From positions 1-53,199 of IMG/VR virus record IMGVR_UViG_3300025668_000008: a stretch of 53,199 bases of DNA; one strand, written 5' to 3'. Positions 20,601-30,000 of the stretch are shown here, piece after piece. The DNA is from a virus. The position numbers were made by a program, and so were the translations under genes. The notes under the pieces are model-generated. The model made no database searches and was not told the origin of the DNA. It saw nothing but the letters and a program-made list of their open reading frames with translations. The stretch's first letter is position 1. Each line of letters starts with the position of its first letter.

Positions 20601-20867
20601 AATAACTCTAACACAAACTTTGATGTTTATGTTAAATTACTTACAGGTGATGAGGAAGATCCAAATAAAATTGAATGGGATCAAATTCCAAATCCATCAA
20701 CATATGCTAATAGAAAATCTGAAGTTGATTTTGCTGACTATGAATATGAAACTAGTTTGACAAACAATAATACTTTCACACAGTATTCACTTAAAATTAG
20801 AATGAGATCTAATAATTCCTGTGATATTCCAATTATTAAAGATTTAAGATGCATAGCACTAGCCTAA
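14610..20867 (+). CDS. Large DUF4815-type baseplate/fibre-network protein (2085 aa)
   Basis: The product follows gp8, where T4 has gp9 and gp10 (fibre socket and outer wedge). The N-terminus (Y-F-E-D-F, then F-R-P-G-F-P-L-Q-A-R-E-L at residues 28-39) is the hallmark of DUF4815 virion proteins. Around residues 940-970 it has R-R-Y-T-M-K-D-I-G-K-L-E and I-D-N-V-E-Y-Y-T-Q-L-S-L-L-E, and near 1435-1480 W-F-D-P-L-A-Q-S-F and I-R-E-M-V-N-G-Y-P, all conserved in the marine T4-like family. Three 'SGAxAxV' repeats (near residues 105, 680 and 1320) and a Ser/Arg-rich patch (about 1125-1195) are inserted. A structural role at the baseplate periphery is likely. Equating it with gp10 is a guess from position. 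The end overlaps the next gene by 19 bases. Confidence 0.75.
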   Translation: MPQSTNLNTPPYFEDFNSDDNFHKVLFRPGFPLQARELTSLQSILQDQIEKFGSSIYKDGAMVIPGQVGYDLKYNAILIEDEYFGIQSNTLVSNKNADGTPVVVGKTIRGNTSGVKAKIVNALSSDQSEKGKATLYIKYINAGNTPVDGVQYTTFQDDEILLTEETFSLGTTVIQENTDFAKCVTSQATFVGSSAKITAGIYFIKGNFVTVPGQEVILDQFGVTPSYRVGLQVLEEIITPEIDNSLNDPSQGYSNYSAPGAHRLKFRTILTKKALDDTTVINFIELLKLEEGKCQEIVSTSKAQIAATLEDTLARRTFDESGDYEVTPYEFSTQECLDNGRNNGVFEINQQTDNDVLASDDLFEIVASPGKSYVRGYEIETIANTYVDIEKPRTTEEQNNRTISTDGRGVRFNLEPNLKVSQPDLSSVLGDVNRTIYLKEDVSTVIGYASLINYVQNSSDNYISLSNIVITTASKKIKDVTILGVGAATGNDYNLTVQAGASKITGQFSPSFFEVYGDNDIKAITDLKVQDVLTHYTGTTTGNDISVDGEYYSTSAGDYTIRLSGENTETLALTINSVTAGTLTATVTGRSGSGNVAFTLIGPQKISEPNVTLSSLQKMRILKLENLSGSKYDVDAEILRLGLTRVRKVHAIYNTDTIEEAIPELTLESGSGTFEVGAIIEGVSSGAKARILRQNGTAVNFTYIGKIRFVVTEEIKSKETGLVRRINSIDNNGAINIKKRYKFRDGQSAQSFNWSYLKKRSSASKINGTLWVVLDWFKDEVPGKFYTVNSYYDADYKEIPYYPIRGERIYLSNLIDWRTNQSNILSNDGSYDSPFAINASDIAASTTLEDFENRNYNFNSYLTPSGTTDGDIEYYLGRIDDLYLDKNGKFINKQGIPSLVPEEPEESLANAMKVGQITMPAYVRNLNKVTFKRSTNRRYTMKDIGKLEDRIDNVEYYTQLSLLESDTANLFISDANGLNRLKNGFLVDNFTSHDIGDPLHPNYNCAIDSAFGELRPQHYTTNVSLVYKEEPTNYIKGDLLMLDYTDKLLVEQPYAAVSENVNPFAVVSWVGLMNIFPASDDWIDEKRLPETLTPVEGDFTATLMQMGADPNSGFAPVQWNAWRTQWSSTSSSSSTRRESRNQAPWVRNVTRTSSSTTTAQSRTGIRTRVTPRQDRRVLGDRVVDTTFSRWKRSRNFSATAYRLKPNVRVYAFMEGRNISTYTTPKIIEIQMRSSTAFDKNEDIALSGRRRGRKFRCKLGGPKGGIAKLNKPYSVDPYTGNPITINDYNTSSTFLNLNIASMQQLSGSNYGGYLIEGDIIIGLTSGATAKVTKKHFIADEKGNLRTSTFIPDPSGDGNPRWKTGDSVVRFTDSPTNSMIPGVVDSSAENTYSARGTILTKQQDTLLVRNADVTRDVVTDSRIISSSRTSTRAGGWFDPLAQSFLVEEQGGCFISKIDVYFRTKDSNLPVTMQIREMVNGYPSPTVLATENKDPSDVNLSDDAKTNTTFVFETPVYLAERKEYCFVLLTSSVEYNVWLSEMGKDDLNGERISKQPYAGVLFKSQNASTWTTAEYQDMKFKIFRCKFKTNETPTIDFVADNSGNLFYRELREDPIELTVNESGTSRGYLKVNHKNHGLHDESSFVELRGVSSGIQTSLAANWSGSTAQAISLTDTSGTDAVRTLFTAGSPEMIFDSGSSPTRNGILGATPSAVNPGYISIGGYVYSYDPNAVGTVTSGEFDIPLLSKITEDNVPSGGFKSNDEWEVELYVKNGIPLTLINKIHQNLKFITLDSYQLDFNSYRRNIDADNVTFGGDEVTASTNLQYTSFMPTIAFKELPGTSVVSNFKGTSGTSIGDGEYSLPTPNVKNWYRDSYKKDSNYKQVRINENNYVNRPKVIASLINEQRQMSNANSFDFRIKLSSESDNLSPVIDTDRVSLITTNNRIDNFDGSTRSAFFADNLSANYTIGESAEEDFNSAIYITKLVTLAQECTSLKVILSAFNNSNTNFDVYVKLLTGDEEDPNKIEWDQIPNPSTYANRKSEVDFADYEYETSLTNNNTFTQYSLKIRMRSNNSCDIPIIKDLRCIALA

Positions 20868-21088
20868 TTCCAGTAGAGGGTCATAACAATTTTGCTAGAG
20901 ACCCTAAAACTGGTGCAATTATTAATGTAAACCAAACAGAATTTGAAAAATATATTGCAATTAGAAATAAATTGCAAATTGATAGAGATAAATTAAATTC
21001 TACTAATGAAGAAGTGCGAAAATTAAAAGAAGATGTTCAAGAAATTAAAAACCTATTACTCAAACTAGTAAGTGGTATAAATACTTGA
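20849..21088 (+). CDS. Small coiled-coil structural protein (79 aa)
   Basis: It begins inside the last 19 bases of the DUF4815 gene in another frame, so its translation is probably coupled to that gene. The N-terminal half has the block VEGHNNFARDPKTGAIIN (residues 9-26), which I recognise from small proteins in other marine T4-like phages (usually VEGH-x-x-x-x-R-D-x-x-T-G-A-I-I-N). The C-terminal half (about 42-75) is a predicted coiled coil, with heptad-spaced Leu and Ile and many Lys, Glu and Asp. No function is known. The conserved position next to baseplate and fibre genes suggests a trimerisation, spacer or chaperone role for a fibre, which is inference. Confidence 0.75.
   Translation: MHSTSLIPVEGHNNFARDPKTGAIINVNQTEFEKYIAIRNKLQIDRDKLNSTNEEVRKLKEDVQEIKNLLLKLVSGINT
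21076..21083 (+). promoter_or_regulatory. T4-type late promoter motif TATAAATA
   Basis: A perfect TATAAATA overlaps the last codons of the 79-residue coiled-coil gene and ends 23 bases before the ATG at 21107. That is the same spacing as the motif before the 1167-residue fibre gene. An AGGA ribosome site lies between the motif and the start codon. Confidence 0.65.
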
Positions 21089-21106
21089 TGAAGTAGGAAC
21101 ACAGTA

Positions 21107-21445
21107 ATGTTATCTGCGGTAACTAACCTAATTGTATATCAAGGCGCTGATTTTCAAACCACATTTTTTGTGTCGAATGATAATGGGTCAAGTTTTGACT
21201 TGACTGGATATACTGGGGCATCTTTAATTAAGAAGCATTATGAAAGTTCAACATCAACTGCAATTGTAGTTGAAATAACCCCTCCTGCAACTGTAGGAGC
21301 AGTAACACTTTCATTATCAAATGCAGTAACTGCGGCGATGCATCCTGGCAAATATGTATATGACGTGGTTTTAACTTCTGGTGTAGGTGTCAAATCTCGC
21401 GTCTTAGAAGGTGTATTAACAGTAGTAGAAGGAGTAACTATCTAA
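21107..21445 (+). CDS. BppU-N-like small beta-sandwich protein (112 aa)
   Basis: The sequence has the pattern of the N-terminal beta-sandwich of phage baseplate upper (BppU-like) proteins. It has 'Q-G-A-D-F' (residues 14-18), then F-D-L-T-G-Y-T-G-A-S-L-I-K (31-43), a central A-V-T-L-S-L-S, then G-K-Y-V-Y-D-V-V and a final strand G-V-L-T-V-V-E-G-V. In baseplate proteins this fold is an attachment domain; here it stands alone. The stop codon is directly followed by the next ATG, so the three genes 21107-23877 are likely co-translated. A role as adaptor between baseplate and the following fibre protein is inferred. Confidence 0.7.
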   Translation: MLSAVTNLIVYQGADFQTTFFVSNDNGSSFDLTGYTGASLIKKHYESSTSTAIVVEITPPATVGAVTLSLSNAVTAAMHPGKYVYDVVLTSGVGVKSRVLEGVLTVVEGVTI

Positions 21446-21655
21446 ATGGCTAGAGTAAGATTCGGAGAACAAAGTTTTCCGCAAGTTTCTAGAGTTGCTG
21501 TTGGAGGTGCTGCGACAATTCAAAATCTCGCAGATGTTGACACCAATACTGTGGGACTAGGTGAAGGATATGTTATGGTATATAATGCAGCAACAGAAAA
21601 GTTTCAAACAACAAATATATTAAATAACGTAACAGTAAACGGAGGATCATTCTGA
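21446..21655 (+). CDS. Short fibre-tip-like protein (69 aa)
   Basis: The gene starts on the base after the previous stop, and its stop shares one base with the next start. The product has the motif L-A-D-V-D-T-N-T-V followed by G-x-x-x-V-M-V-Y-N-A-A-T-E-K-F, a form of the 'LxDVDTxxxxxGxxLxYxxxTxKF' segment common in marine phage fibre proteins. It ends with N-G-G-S-F, which resembles the end of the adjacent 740-residue fibre protein (D-G-G-T-F-T). The gene may encode a separated tip segment or a small subunit that co-assembles with that fibre. The real role is unknown. Confidence 0.65.
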   Translation: MARVRFGEQSFPQVSRVAVGGAATIQNLADVDTNTVGLGEGYVMVYNAATEKFQTTNILNNVTVNGGSF

Positions 21656-23877
21656 TGGCATCAACCATCCTAATTAAAAGAAGTACAGGTACAGTTGTAC
21701 CTGCTTCACTAGAATTTGGCGAACTTGCCCTTACGGTTGGTGCTGGTACACAAGTCAACCGTGGCGATAGAGTTTTCGTCGGAGACAATAACACAGCAGT
21801 TCAAATCATCGGTGGTAAGTATTTCACCGATATGCTAGATCACGTACATGGTACGTTGACTGCAGATTCAGGAATTATTGTAGATAATAATTCTAAAATT
21901 GATCGCTTCAGAGTAGACGATATTAATCTTGATGCAAACGTCATTGAAACTGACACGACAGATACTGATCTGATCTTCAGGGCAAATGGTACGGGCAAAC
22001 TTGTCATAGAGGATAGTCAGGAACTTGAATTTGGTACTACTGGAGATATTGAGTTTAAATTTGATGAAGTAGCAAACGTTCTTCGCTTAGATCGTGTTGG
22101 CGCAAACGTACCTGAGTTTCGTTTAGACGATGACCTTAAACTTCAGTTTGGTACTGATGGTGATGGTAGTATTCGTTATGATGAAACTATTCTAGATTCT
22201 ATTAGAGTAGAAGGTGCAAATTGGCAATACGATAATGGTGTTGCCGTTAAGTTTGCAGACACTACCGTATCCTCTGGCGTATCAACTGGTGCTGTAGTCA
22301 TTGACGGCGGTCTAGGGGTTGGTGGTACTGCATGGATCGACAACTTAAAGGTTGATGATGATGTAACTTTAGGTACTGCTAACACAGATATCTTAACTGT
22401 TAATTCCGAAACAACTTTTAATGCTGGGGTTACTTTTAATGGAACCCAAACAATTACTGGTATTATTAACCAGACAGGTCAATTAAATCTGGATAACCTT
22501 CGTTTGGATGGTAATACCATTTCAACTAATGCTGGAAGTCAAATTATTCTTGACCCAGATCCTAGAAATGGAGATGCTGCTGGTGATCTTGTAATTCGTG
22601 GAAACCTTCAAGTTGCAGGTACAACCACGACAGTAAACTCGACCCAGATGACGGTCAATGATCCTGTATTTAATCTTGGAGATGATGTAAGTGAAAAAAC
22701 TCTTAAGAGTGAGGCACTTGCAGGTTCAACTTCTCTTTCTATTGATAATCCATCTGGTCTGGTAATTGGATCTACTGTTTCTGGTACTGGTATTGGTGTT
22801 GGTGGTAGAACTATTAATTCTATTTCCGTAACATTTAGCACTGCTTCTGGATTTACTTCTGCACCTGCAGTTGGAACTGCAATCTTTACTTATGATGGTG
22901 CCAATTATGAGCGTATTGGTACGTTTATTTCACAATCTGGAACAACTGTTGCAGTTCAATTGGATGCAAATGTATCATTAAGAGAATCTCAGTACTACAT
23001 TGATTATCAACTTACTGATGGTAATTCTGGAAGTCCTCAATCTGTAGAGATTGATCCTGCACCTTCAACAACCACGGTATTTATTAATACTCTTATTCTT
23101 TTAAATACCGGCATTTCTTTAACTATTGCAGAAGGAGATGCTGTAACCATTACTCAAGGTAGTGATGATGGTATGGATCGTGGTATTTCATATACCTTCG
23201 TTGATGGTTCTACAACTAAGATTGGTTTCTTTGGTTATGATAGAACTGGTTCTTCTGGTGGTACTGGAGCATTTACATTTATTGAGGATGCAACTAATAC
23301 CAATAACGTCTTTACTCACTCAGTAGGTGCTATTGGTGGCATTAGTATTGAGAAAGGAGATCTTGACTATAATAGCGGAACTACTCTACCTTCTGAAGCA
23401 AGCAATACATACACTGCTGTTGCTGCTAGTGGGGGTAGTGGTTCTGGTGCTACTATTACTTTAACTAGAGATGCTAATGGTGATCCAGATACAGTTTCAT
23501 TAGTATCTGCTGGTAATTATTATCAAGAAGGTGATTTACTTACCATTTCTGGTGCTAATATTGGTGGCAACACTCCTGCAGATAACGTAGAAGTACGTGT
23601 AACTTCGGTATCTGTTACTAGAGGTACAGTTGTTATTGGCGATCTTGAATTAGACGTTGATCTTGCTACTAAATATGGTGGTACTGGAAGATCTGAATTC
23701 AATAGCAAAGGTATCCTTTACGGAAACGGTGCTGGTGAATTGTTAGAAACCGCTGCTGCAAATATGGCAAATCCAGGAGTTGGTCCTGATATTGCCACTT
23801 CATTCCAGATCCTGACAGTTACTGCTGCTGGGGTCCCCGTCTGGACTGATACGATTGATGGGGGTACATTTACTTAA
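21655..23877 (+). CDS. Tail fibre-like virion protein (740 aa)
   Basis: The N-terminus, MASTILIKRSTGTVVPASL then F-G-E-L-A-L, R-G-D-R-V-F-V-G-D, is the 'IKRS...GELA...LFVGD' head found at the start of many phage fibre proteins; a diverged copy starts the 3092-residue protein. Residues 60-350 are beta-rich strands with repeated D-L-x-F-x-x-x-G-x-G and 'LEFGTxGDI' patterns, as in beta-helical shafts. A later part has 'G-S-G-S-G-A-T-I-T-L' and a GxYYQEGD segment related to the GxGY repeats. Near 690 comes K-Y-G-G-T-G-R-S-E-F-N-S-K-G-I-L-Y-G, a motif also common in fibre shafts. The end is D-G-G-T-F-T. A strong GGAGG ribosome site lies at 21640. It is probably a baseplate-attached fibre; its receptor is unknown. 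Confidence 0.85.
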   Translation: MASTILIKRSTGTVVPASLEFGELALTVGAGTQVNRGDRVFVGDNNTAVQIIGGKYFTDMLDHVHGTLTADSGIIVDNNSKIDRFRVDDINLDANVIETDTTDTDLIFRANGTGKLVIEDSQELEFGTTGDIEFKFDEVANVLRLDRVGANVPEFRLDDDLKLQFGTDGDGSIRYDETILDSIRVEGANWQYDNGVAVKFADTTVSSGVSTGAVVIDGGLGVGGTAWIDNLKVDDDVTLGTANTDILTVNSETTFNAGVTFNGTQTITGIINQTGQLNLDNLRLDGNTISTNAGSQIILDPDPRNGDAAGDLVIRGNLQVAGTTTTVNSTQMTVNDPVFNLGDDVSEKTLKSEALAGSTSLSIDNPSGLVIGSTVSGTGIGVGGRTINSISVTFSTASGFTSAPAVGTAIFTYDGANYERIGTFISQSGTTVAVQLDANVSLRESQYYIDYQLTDGNSGSPQSVEIDPAPSTTTVFINTLILLNTGISLTIAEGDAVTITQGSDDGMDRGISYTFVDGSTTKIGFFGYDRTGSSGGTGAFTFIEDATNTNNVFTHSVGAIGGISIEKGDLDYNSGTTLPSEASNTYTAVAASGGSGSGATITLTRDANGDPDTVSLVSAGNYYQEGDLLTISGANIGGNTPADNVEVRVTSVSVTRGTVVIGDLELDVDLATKYGGTGRSEFNSKGILYGNGAGELLETAAANMANPGVGPDIATSFQILTVTAAGVPVWTDTIDGGTFT

Positions 23878-23886
23878 ATTTAAACT

Positions 23887-24075
23887 ATGAATAATGAAAT
23901 AGATATTAATATCTTAGTTGCTACTCTTCAAAAGAAGATCACTGACTTGACACTTACTAATGTTGTGTTAGAAGCAAAAATACAGGATTTATCAAAACGG
24001 TTAAATAGTATTATAGAAACAGAGAATGCTATAAATGGCAAGCAGAATCAAACTCAAGAGTTCGACAACTCCTAA
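23887..24075 (+). CDS. Small coiled-coil protein overlapping the next fibre gene (62 aa)
   Basis: The predicted product is almost wholly helical: residues 8-46 show a heptad pattern of Leu, Ile and Val between charged residues (for example L-Q-K-K-I-T-D-L and V-L-E-A-K-I-Q-D-L). Its last 41 bases overlap the start of the 3092-residue fibre gene in another frame. This resembles the 79-residue coiled-coil gene at 20849. No ribosome site stands out, so translation may be coupled to the fibre gene before it, 9 bases upstream. The coding call rests on the clean heptad pattern and the tight packing. Function unknown. Confidence 0.6.
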   Translation: MNNEIDINILVATLQKKITDLTLTNVVLEAKIQDLSKRLNSIIETENAINGKQNQTQEFDNS

Positions 24076-27000
24076 TTCAGTACCATTAGTAAGTGATCTC
24101 TCAGATAGAGAGGTTGCTGTTAATATTAATGATAGATCACTGTTTATCAATGACAGTGGAACTATCAAAGAAGTTCTGAATGCCGATCCAAATGATGAAA
24201 CCATCGTTCCATCTATGTTTTCAAGTGCCATCACTGATGGTGTTGGAAACACATGGTTTGTTACAGAAAATGGAACAGACAAAGCAACGATTGGTTCTGT
24301 AAATCCACGTCATGGGGATACCACAGGTAGTAATGCCTGGGGTAAAACCACAATGACGGCGTTTGCTTCACTTAGATATGTTCTTGATAATTATGCTCAA
24401 GCGGGTGATACTATTGTAGTTGAGGGTGGTACATATACTGAAACCTTCCCATTAACCGTCCCAGTTGATGTTTCTATTAAGGGACGTGGAATTAAATCTG
24501 TTTTTATTCAACCATCTGTTGCCACTCAAGACCTAGATGCTTTTCGTATTCTTGGTAATGCTAATATTGAAGATCTTACTGTTAAGAATTTTTATTATAA
24601 CAGTACTAATGATACTGGATATGGATTTAGATGTGCATCAAACTTTTCTATTACTGAACGAAGACCTTATGTTCAAAGAGTAAGTGTACTTACAAAAGGT
24701 TCGGTAACCAGTGCAAATGACCCTAGAGGTTATGATCAAGGGGATGCAGGTAGAGGTGCATTAGTAGATGGTTCTGTAGCAAATGCATCGACAGTAGAAG
24801 CATCAATTTTGTTCAATGAGTGTACATTTGTTGTACCAAATTCAATTGGTTTATACCTTAAAAATGGTGCTCGTTGTGAATGGTTAAATTCATTTACATA
24901 TTATGCACAAATTGGTATTTTTGGAGAAAATCCATCAGGAGGAACAGGTCTTGCTGGAACTGCAAGAACTCGACTAAATCTACAGGGAGACACAGGTAAT
25001 TTTACTGCTGGATCTGTAAACCAAATTGGTTTGATTGAAGCAGGTACATCACAGGTCACTGGTGCATACACAACTAGTGGTGCTGATGATAACTTGACAA
25101 TGACCCTTACTTCCTCCAGTCATGGACTGTCACAAGGGGATCTTGTCTACATTAATACTACTTCTGGTGGTCAAACAGGACTAACACAATTCCGCAAAAT
25201 TGTATCTGCTACCACTAATAGTTTTGTAATTGATGGTATTTTTGCTGGTCTTGCAAGTGCTGGTAATGTAAACTATTTAAAGACCAGTGGTTATGGAATC
25301 ATTGACGAGAATGATGGTACTTATATCTATTTGGATGGACAAGGTGAAGGTCGTATTATTGCGACTGATGAAACTACAGGAAAAAATGTCAATGCTATTG
25401 ATAATGTAGTTACTAGCACTTCTCAAGTAAAACTTGGAACATCTTCAGCATCATTTGATGGCACTGATGATAGATTAACTGTTCCTACAGATGCAGATTT
25501 TAATTTTAGTACTGGTGAGTATACTTTAGAGGCATTTGTTTACCTCAACAATACTTCTGGTTCTAAAACTATTTTTGATTTTAGATCAAATTCTCCAACT
25601 GAAATTTCACCAGTTGTTAATATTGATGGTTCTGATATTAGATATTATGTTAATGGTGTAGCAGAAATTACAGGTGCTGCTGCATTAACTGCAACAACAT
25701 GGCATCATATTGCAATTTCAAGAACTGCAGGTGTATCTAAACTGTTTGTTGATGGTGCTCAAGTCGGTTCTAGTTATACTGATGGTAATGACTTCCCGAC
25801 TAGGGGTATTACTATTGGCGCAGCATTTGATGGAAATTCTGAAATCAATGGATTTATTGATGAGGTAAGAGTATCAAAAGGTACTTCAAGATACAATGCA
25901 GGATTTACTCCTACTACAGTACAATTCTTAGCAGATGAGTTCACCTCATTACTCCTTCACATGGAAGGTGCTAATGGTGCTTCTGTATTTGCTGATGACA
26001 GTATAGTTGCACAAGATGTTAGAACAACTGCTGGCGGTACTGCAACATTTATAACTCTTGCTGATTATACCAAGTTTGGTGCAGAACTTCGTTCTATCTC
26101 ATCTGCTAACGTTTATGGTCTGAAGGGTGTTTCGGCAGATGGTCAAGGCGTAAGTATGCGTCTTATTAGTCATAATTTTGGATATATTGGAGTTGGTAAG
26201 GATGATAATAATGATACAAGTTTAGTTGTACAATCAAATGAAGTCATTGAACAAAATAATGGTCGTGTGTTCTTTACTTCGACTGACCAAAGTGGTGACT
26301 TCCGTGTAGGTGATCTATTCTTAGTTGACCAAGAGAAAGGTACTCTTTCGTTTGCAGGCGGCGGAGCAGGCGCTGGAGCAGGCGCTGGAACTAGTTTTGA
26401 CCAATTGCTCGTATCTGCTGGTGCAGACACCACCACGGTCCTTCCAACGTCCATTGAGGTCGGTGCATTTACTTTCTTCGGTAACACAATCTCTACAACT
26501 TCAGGTAATATTAACCTGACTCCATTTACTGGAGAAGAAATTAACTTTAATCAAAGAGTTAATTTAGAAACTTTTGTTTCTGGAAGTTCACGTCTTTCAT
26601 TAGCATTTGATGGCGATCAAGATACTGGTATTAGAAAGGCAGTTGATCTTGGAGATGGTTTCTTCGATTTAGTATCTAATGGTGGATCAGTAGTTAGAGT
26701 TGCTCCAGGAGAATTTAGATCTCTCACTGATATTAATATTTCATCTTCTATCCCAGAAACTGTTTCTGTAGGTTCTCCAGGTACTGGTTATCTTGTAGGC
26801 ACATATACAGATATTCCTGTATCGGGTGGAACTGGAACTGGTCTTAAAGTTGATGTTACAGTTTTAGCATTTGCAGGAACAATAACAAATGAAGGATCTG
26901 GATATGTACCTGGTGTATACGATAATCTATCCTTTACTAATATTCAAGGGCAAAATAACCAAACTGGAACTGGAACTGGCGGTACGGGTACAGTAACAGT

Positions 27001-30000
27001 TAAAGGTATTGATGACGGTACAATTGTTGCTGGTAGTGGTTATACAGATAATTCTTATTCTGATGTACCTTTAAATGGTGGTAATGGTAGTGGTGCATTA
27101 GCAACCATTACTGTTGAAGGTAATGGTGTTTCTGAAATTTCTATTACAAATAATGGAGACAATTCATACCAATCTGGTGATACATTAACCATCAATACAT
27201 CAGATCTCACGTATGTTGATGAAGAGGGTGCTACTCAAACAAGTGGTGGTTCTGGATTTTCATATACAGTTCCTTCGGATTTATATACAGTAACTAATGT
27301 TGTCCCATCTGCTACTTGGAGTGGTACTGGGTATGACATTGCAGATGCAGTTACTGCAACAGTTCCAGGTGGTGGTAGTGGATTTGAATTTGAATTTAAC
27401 AATATTCAATTCCTTTCTTCGGCAAGTATTGTAAACGAAGATTCTGAAACTGAAGAACCGGTAGCTGGCGAAGGTTATGTTGACGGAGAACAATTATCAC
27501 CTGGATTTGAACTTCTTTCCAATGATACTCTTTCTGGTATTGGTAATACTGTAACTTACAGTGTACAAGTAAGACCTAAATCTGGGGGAGGGGGAAATGC
27601 ATTCTGGATTGATCTTGGTTCTGGTTATGTTGAAGCACCTGCATTAGATTTAAATAAAAATACTCTTTATAAATTTGTATTTGCACCAGACGGAACTTAT
27701 ACTGGTACATTTACAGAACATCCATTTGCAGTATCAGAAACTTTAGATGGAACACTATCAGGAGGTACACAATACACAACTCTTGCTGGTGATTTAAATG
27801 GTGGGAATGGTGCTTATATTATTATAACCGCAACTACACCTGCATTATATTACTACTGTGCCCAGCACCAGGGTATGGGAAATACTTTAGTATCTACAGA
27901 TACTGAGTATGGACAAAATGGCACCATTGCAATTGGTAGTTCAACGTTAGAGAATTTTATCTCTTTAAGTAAAACAGGTGCTATTGGTGCAGAGAGTGCT
28001 ATTTTTGAAGATTTTGTTACCATTAATGGTAACTTAAGTGCAACTGCAGGAACAGTAAACCTTGGAGCAACAACAGCACAAAGTTTAACTGTTAGTGGCG
28101 TATTAAGTACTACTGGGGGTATTTCTACTTCTGGTAATTTAACTATCCAAGGCGATCTTGGTACAAGTGGTAGATTGACCGTTGCTGGATCACCAAATGA
28201 TCCAACCACAATCAATGGTAGTGTTGCATTTGACACTGACCTTATACAGGTAGATTCTACTAATAATAAAATTAGCGTATTTGGACCAACTGATCCAAAT
28301 ACTATTGAAGATTACACTGTAGAAATTAATAGCACTGCTAAAGTTTATAACCACACTTTCTTAGCAACAGATGCTGGATCTATTGTAAGTATTGGTAATG
28401 ATCCTGGACCTACAAATATTGCATCTACATTTGATGAGAAATTTACCGTAGTTGGTGATAGTAAATTTGATGGTAGAATTCTTGTTTCTGATGGTACAGA
28501 AATTGCACCATCAATTACTTTTGATACTGATGAAAAACTTGGTTTATTTAAAAGTGCAAACAATGAAATTACTACGGTAGGATATAATGGTCCTATCATG
28601 AAGACAACTACTCAACAGATTAGTTTCTTCAAACCTGTTGATCTTATCAACAAAGCAATTGATCAATTCACAGTTACGCCAGGAAGAGGGTACGTAATTG
28701 GTACTACTAATAACGTTATTTTCACTGGAGGAACTGGTGCTGATTTTACTGCAAATATAACAGTTGCATTTACGGGCAGTATTACTCAACCTGGATCTGG
28801 ATACTACAACGAAACATTCCTTGATATTCCTGTACAATATATTAGCGTTGCTTCTGGAGCAATTACAGTATTTGGAACATTAACGCCTGGTAGTGGATAT
28901 GTAGATGGAACTTACTCAAATGTCTCACTTACAGGTGGTACAGGAACGCTTGCAACGGGTGATTTTACAATTTCTGGTGGAAGTGTAACCTCGATAGTCA
29001 TTAACGCCAGAGGTTCTGCATATAGTATATCTGATAATTTAGGTGTTGACACTGCAAATATTGGTGGATCAAAACTTTCTGGATCTCTTACTGTCAGTCA
29101 AGCAGGATCTGGATATGATGATGGCAATTATACCAGTATTGCATTGGTTAATGCTACCGGAACAGGATCTGGTGCTACTGCAGACCTAACAGTTTCTAGT
29201 GGATCAATTACTGCAGCAACTGTAAATGTAGGTGGAGGTGGATACACTGCATCAGATACATTTACCGTTGCAGGATCAGATCTTTATGCCAATGGTACAT
29301 ATTCATTTACAGTTACTAATAATGGATCTAGTAATTATGTAATTAGTGGAACTGATAGATCTACTACACATTCATCTGCATCTAACCCATCACTTAATGT
29401 TGATTTTGGTGATACTTTATCATTCACTGTTAATAATACAGGACATCCATTCTATCTTGTTACACAATTAGATCCATCTACTAATGGATATTCCGCAGAA
29501 TATGAACTTCCTGCTACTAATAATGGTGCCGAAGTAGGAACAGTTACTTTTGATACTACATTAACAGTCCCAAGTACAATTTATTATGTCTGTGGAAACC
29601 ATCCAGCAATGGTTGGAACTATTAATATTAATTCAGTAGCGTATGGTAGTGGTGGATCTCTTTCGGCAGCAACAGTATCTACAGGATCTGGATTTGCAAT
29701 TCGTGTAAACAACATTGGATCTAGTGGATCAGGATCTGGTGCTTCAGCAAGAATCAAAACTGAAGGTGGAGTTGTAACTGAATTTAATATTACTACTCCA
29801 GGTTCTGGATACCAAATTGGTGACGTATTGTCAGTCGCCTATAGTAATATGCAATATGCTGATGATACTGGCACTTTAGTAACAATTGACCCACCAACTA
29901 CTACTCTAGAATATACGGTACAAAGATTAAATTCAGTATCATTTATTGACATTGTAAATCTTGGCGCTGGTTACTCAGTACTAGATGTTCTTGATCTTCC

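Noticed and set aside
27601-29640. A plastocyanin (petE) host-derived metabolic gene
   Set aside because: The copper motifs lie within one uninterrupted 3092-residue fibre frame, have no signal peptide or start of their own, and use the short C-x2-H-x2-M loop, not the plastocyanin spacing.
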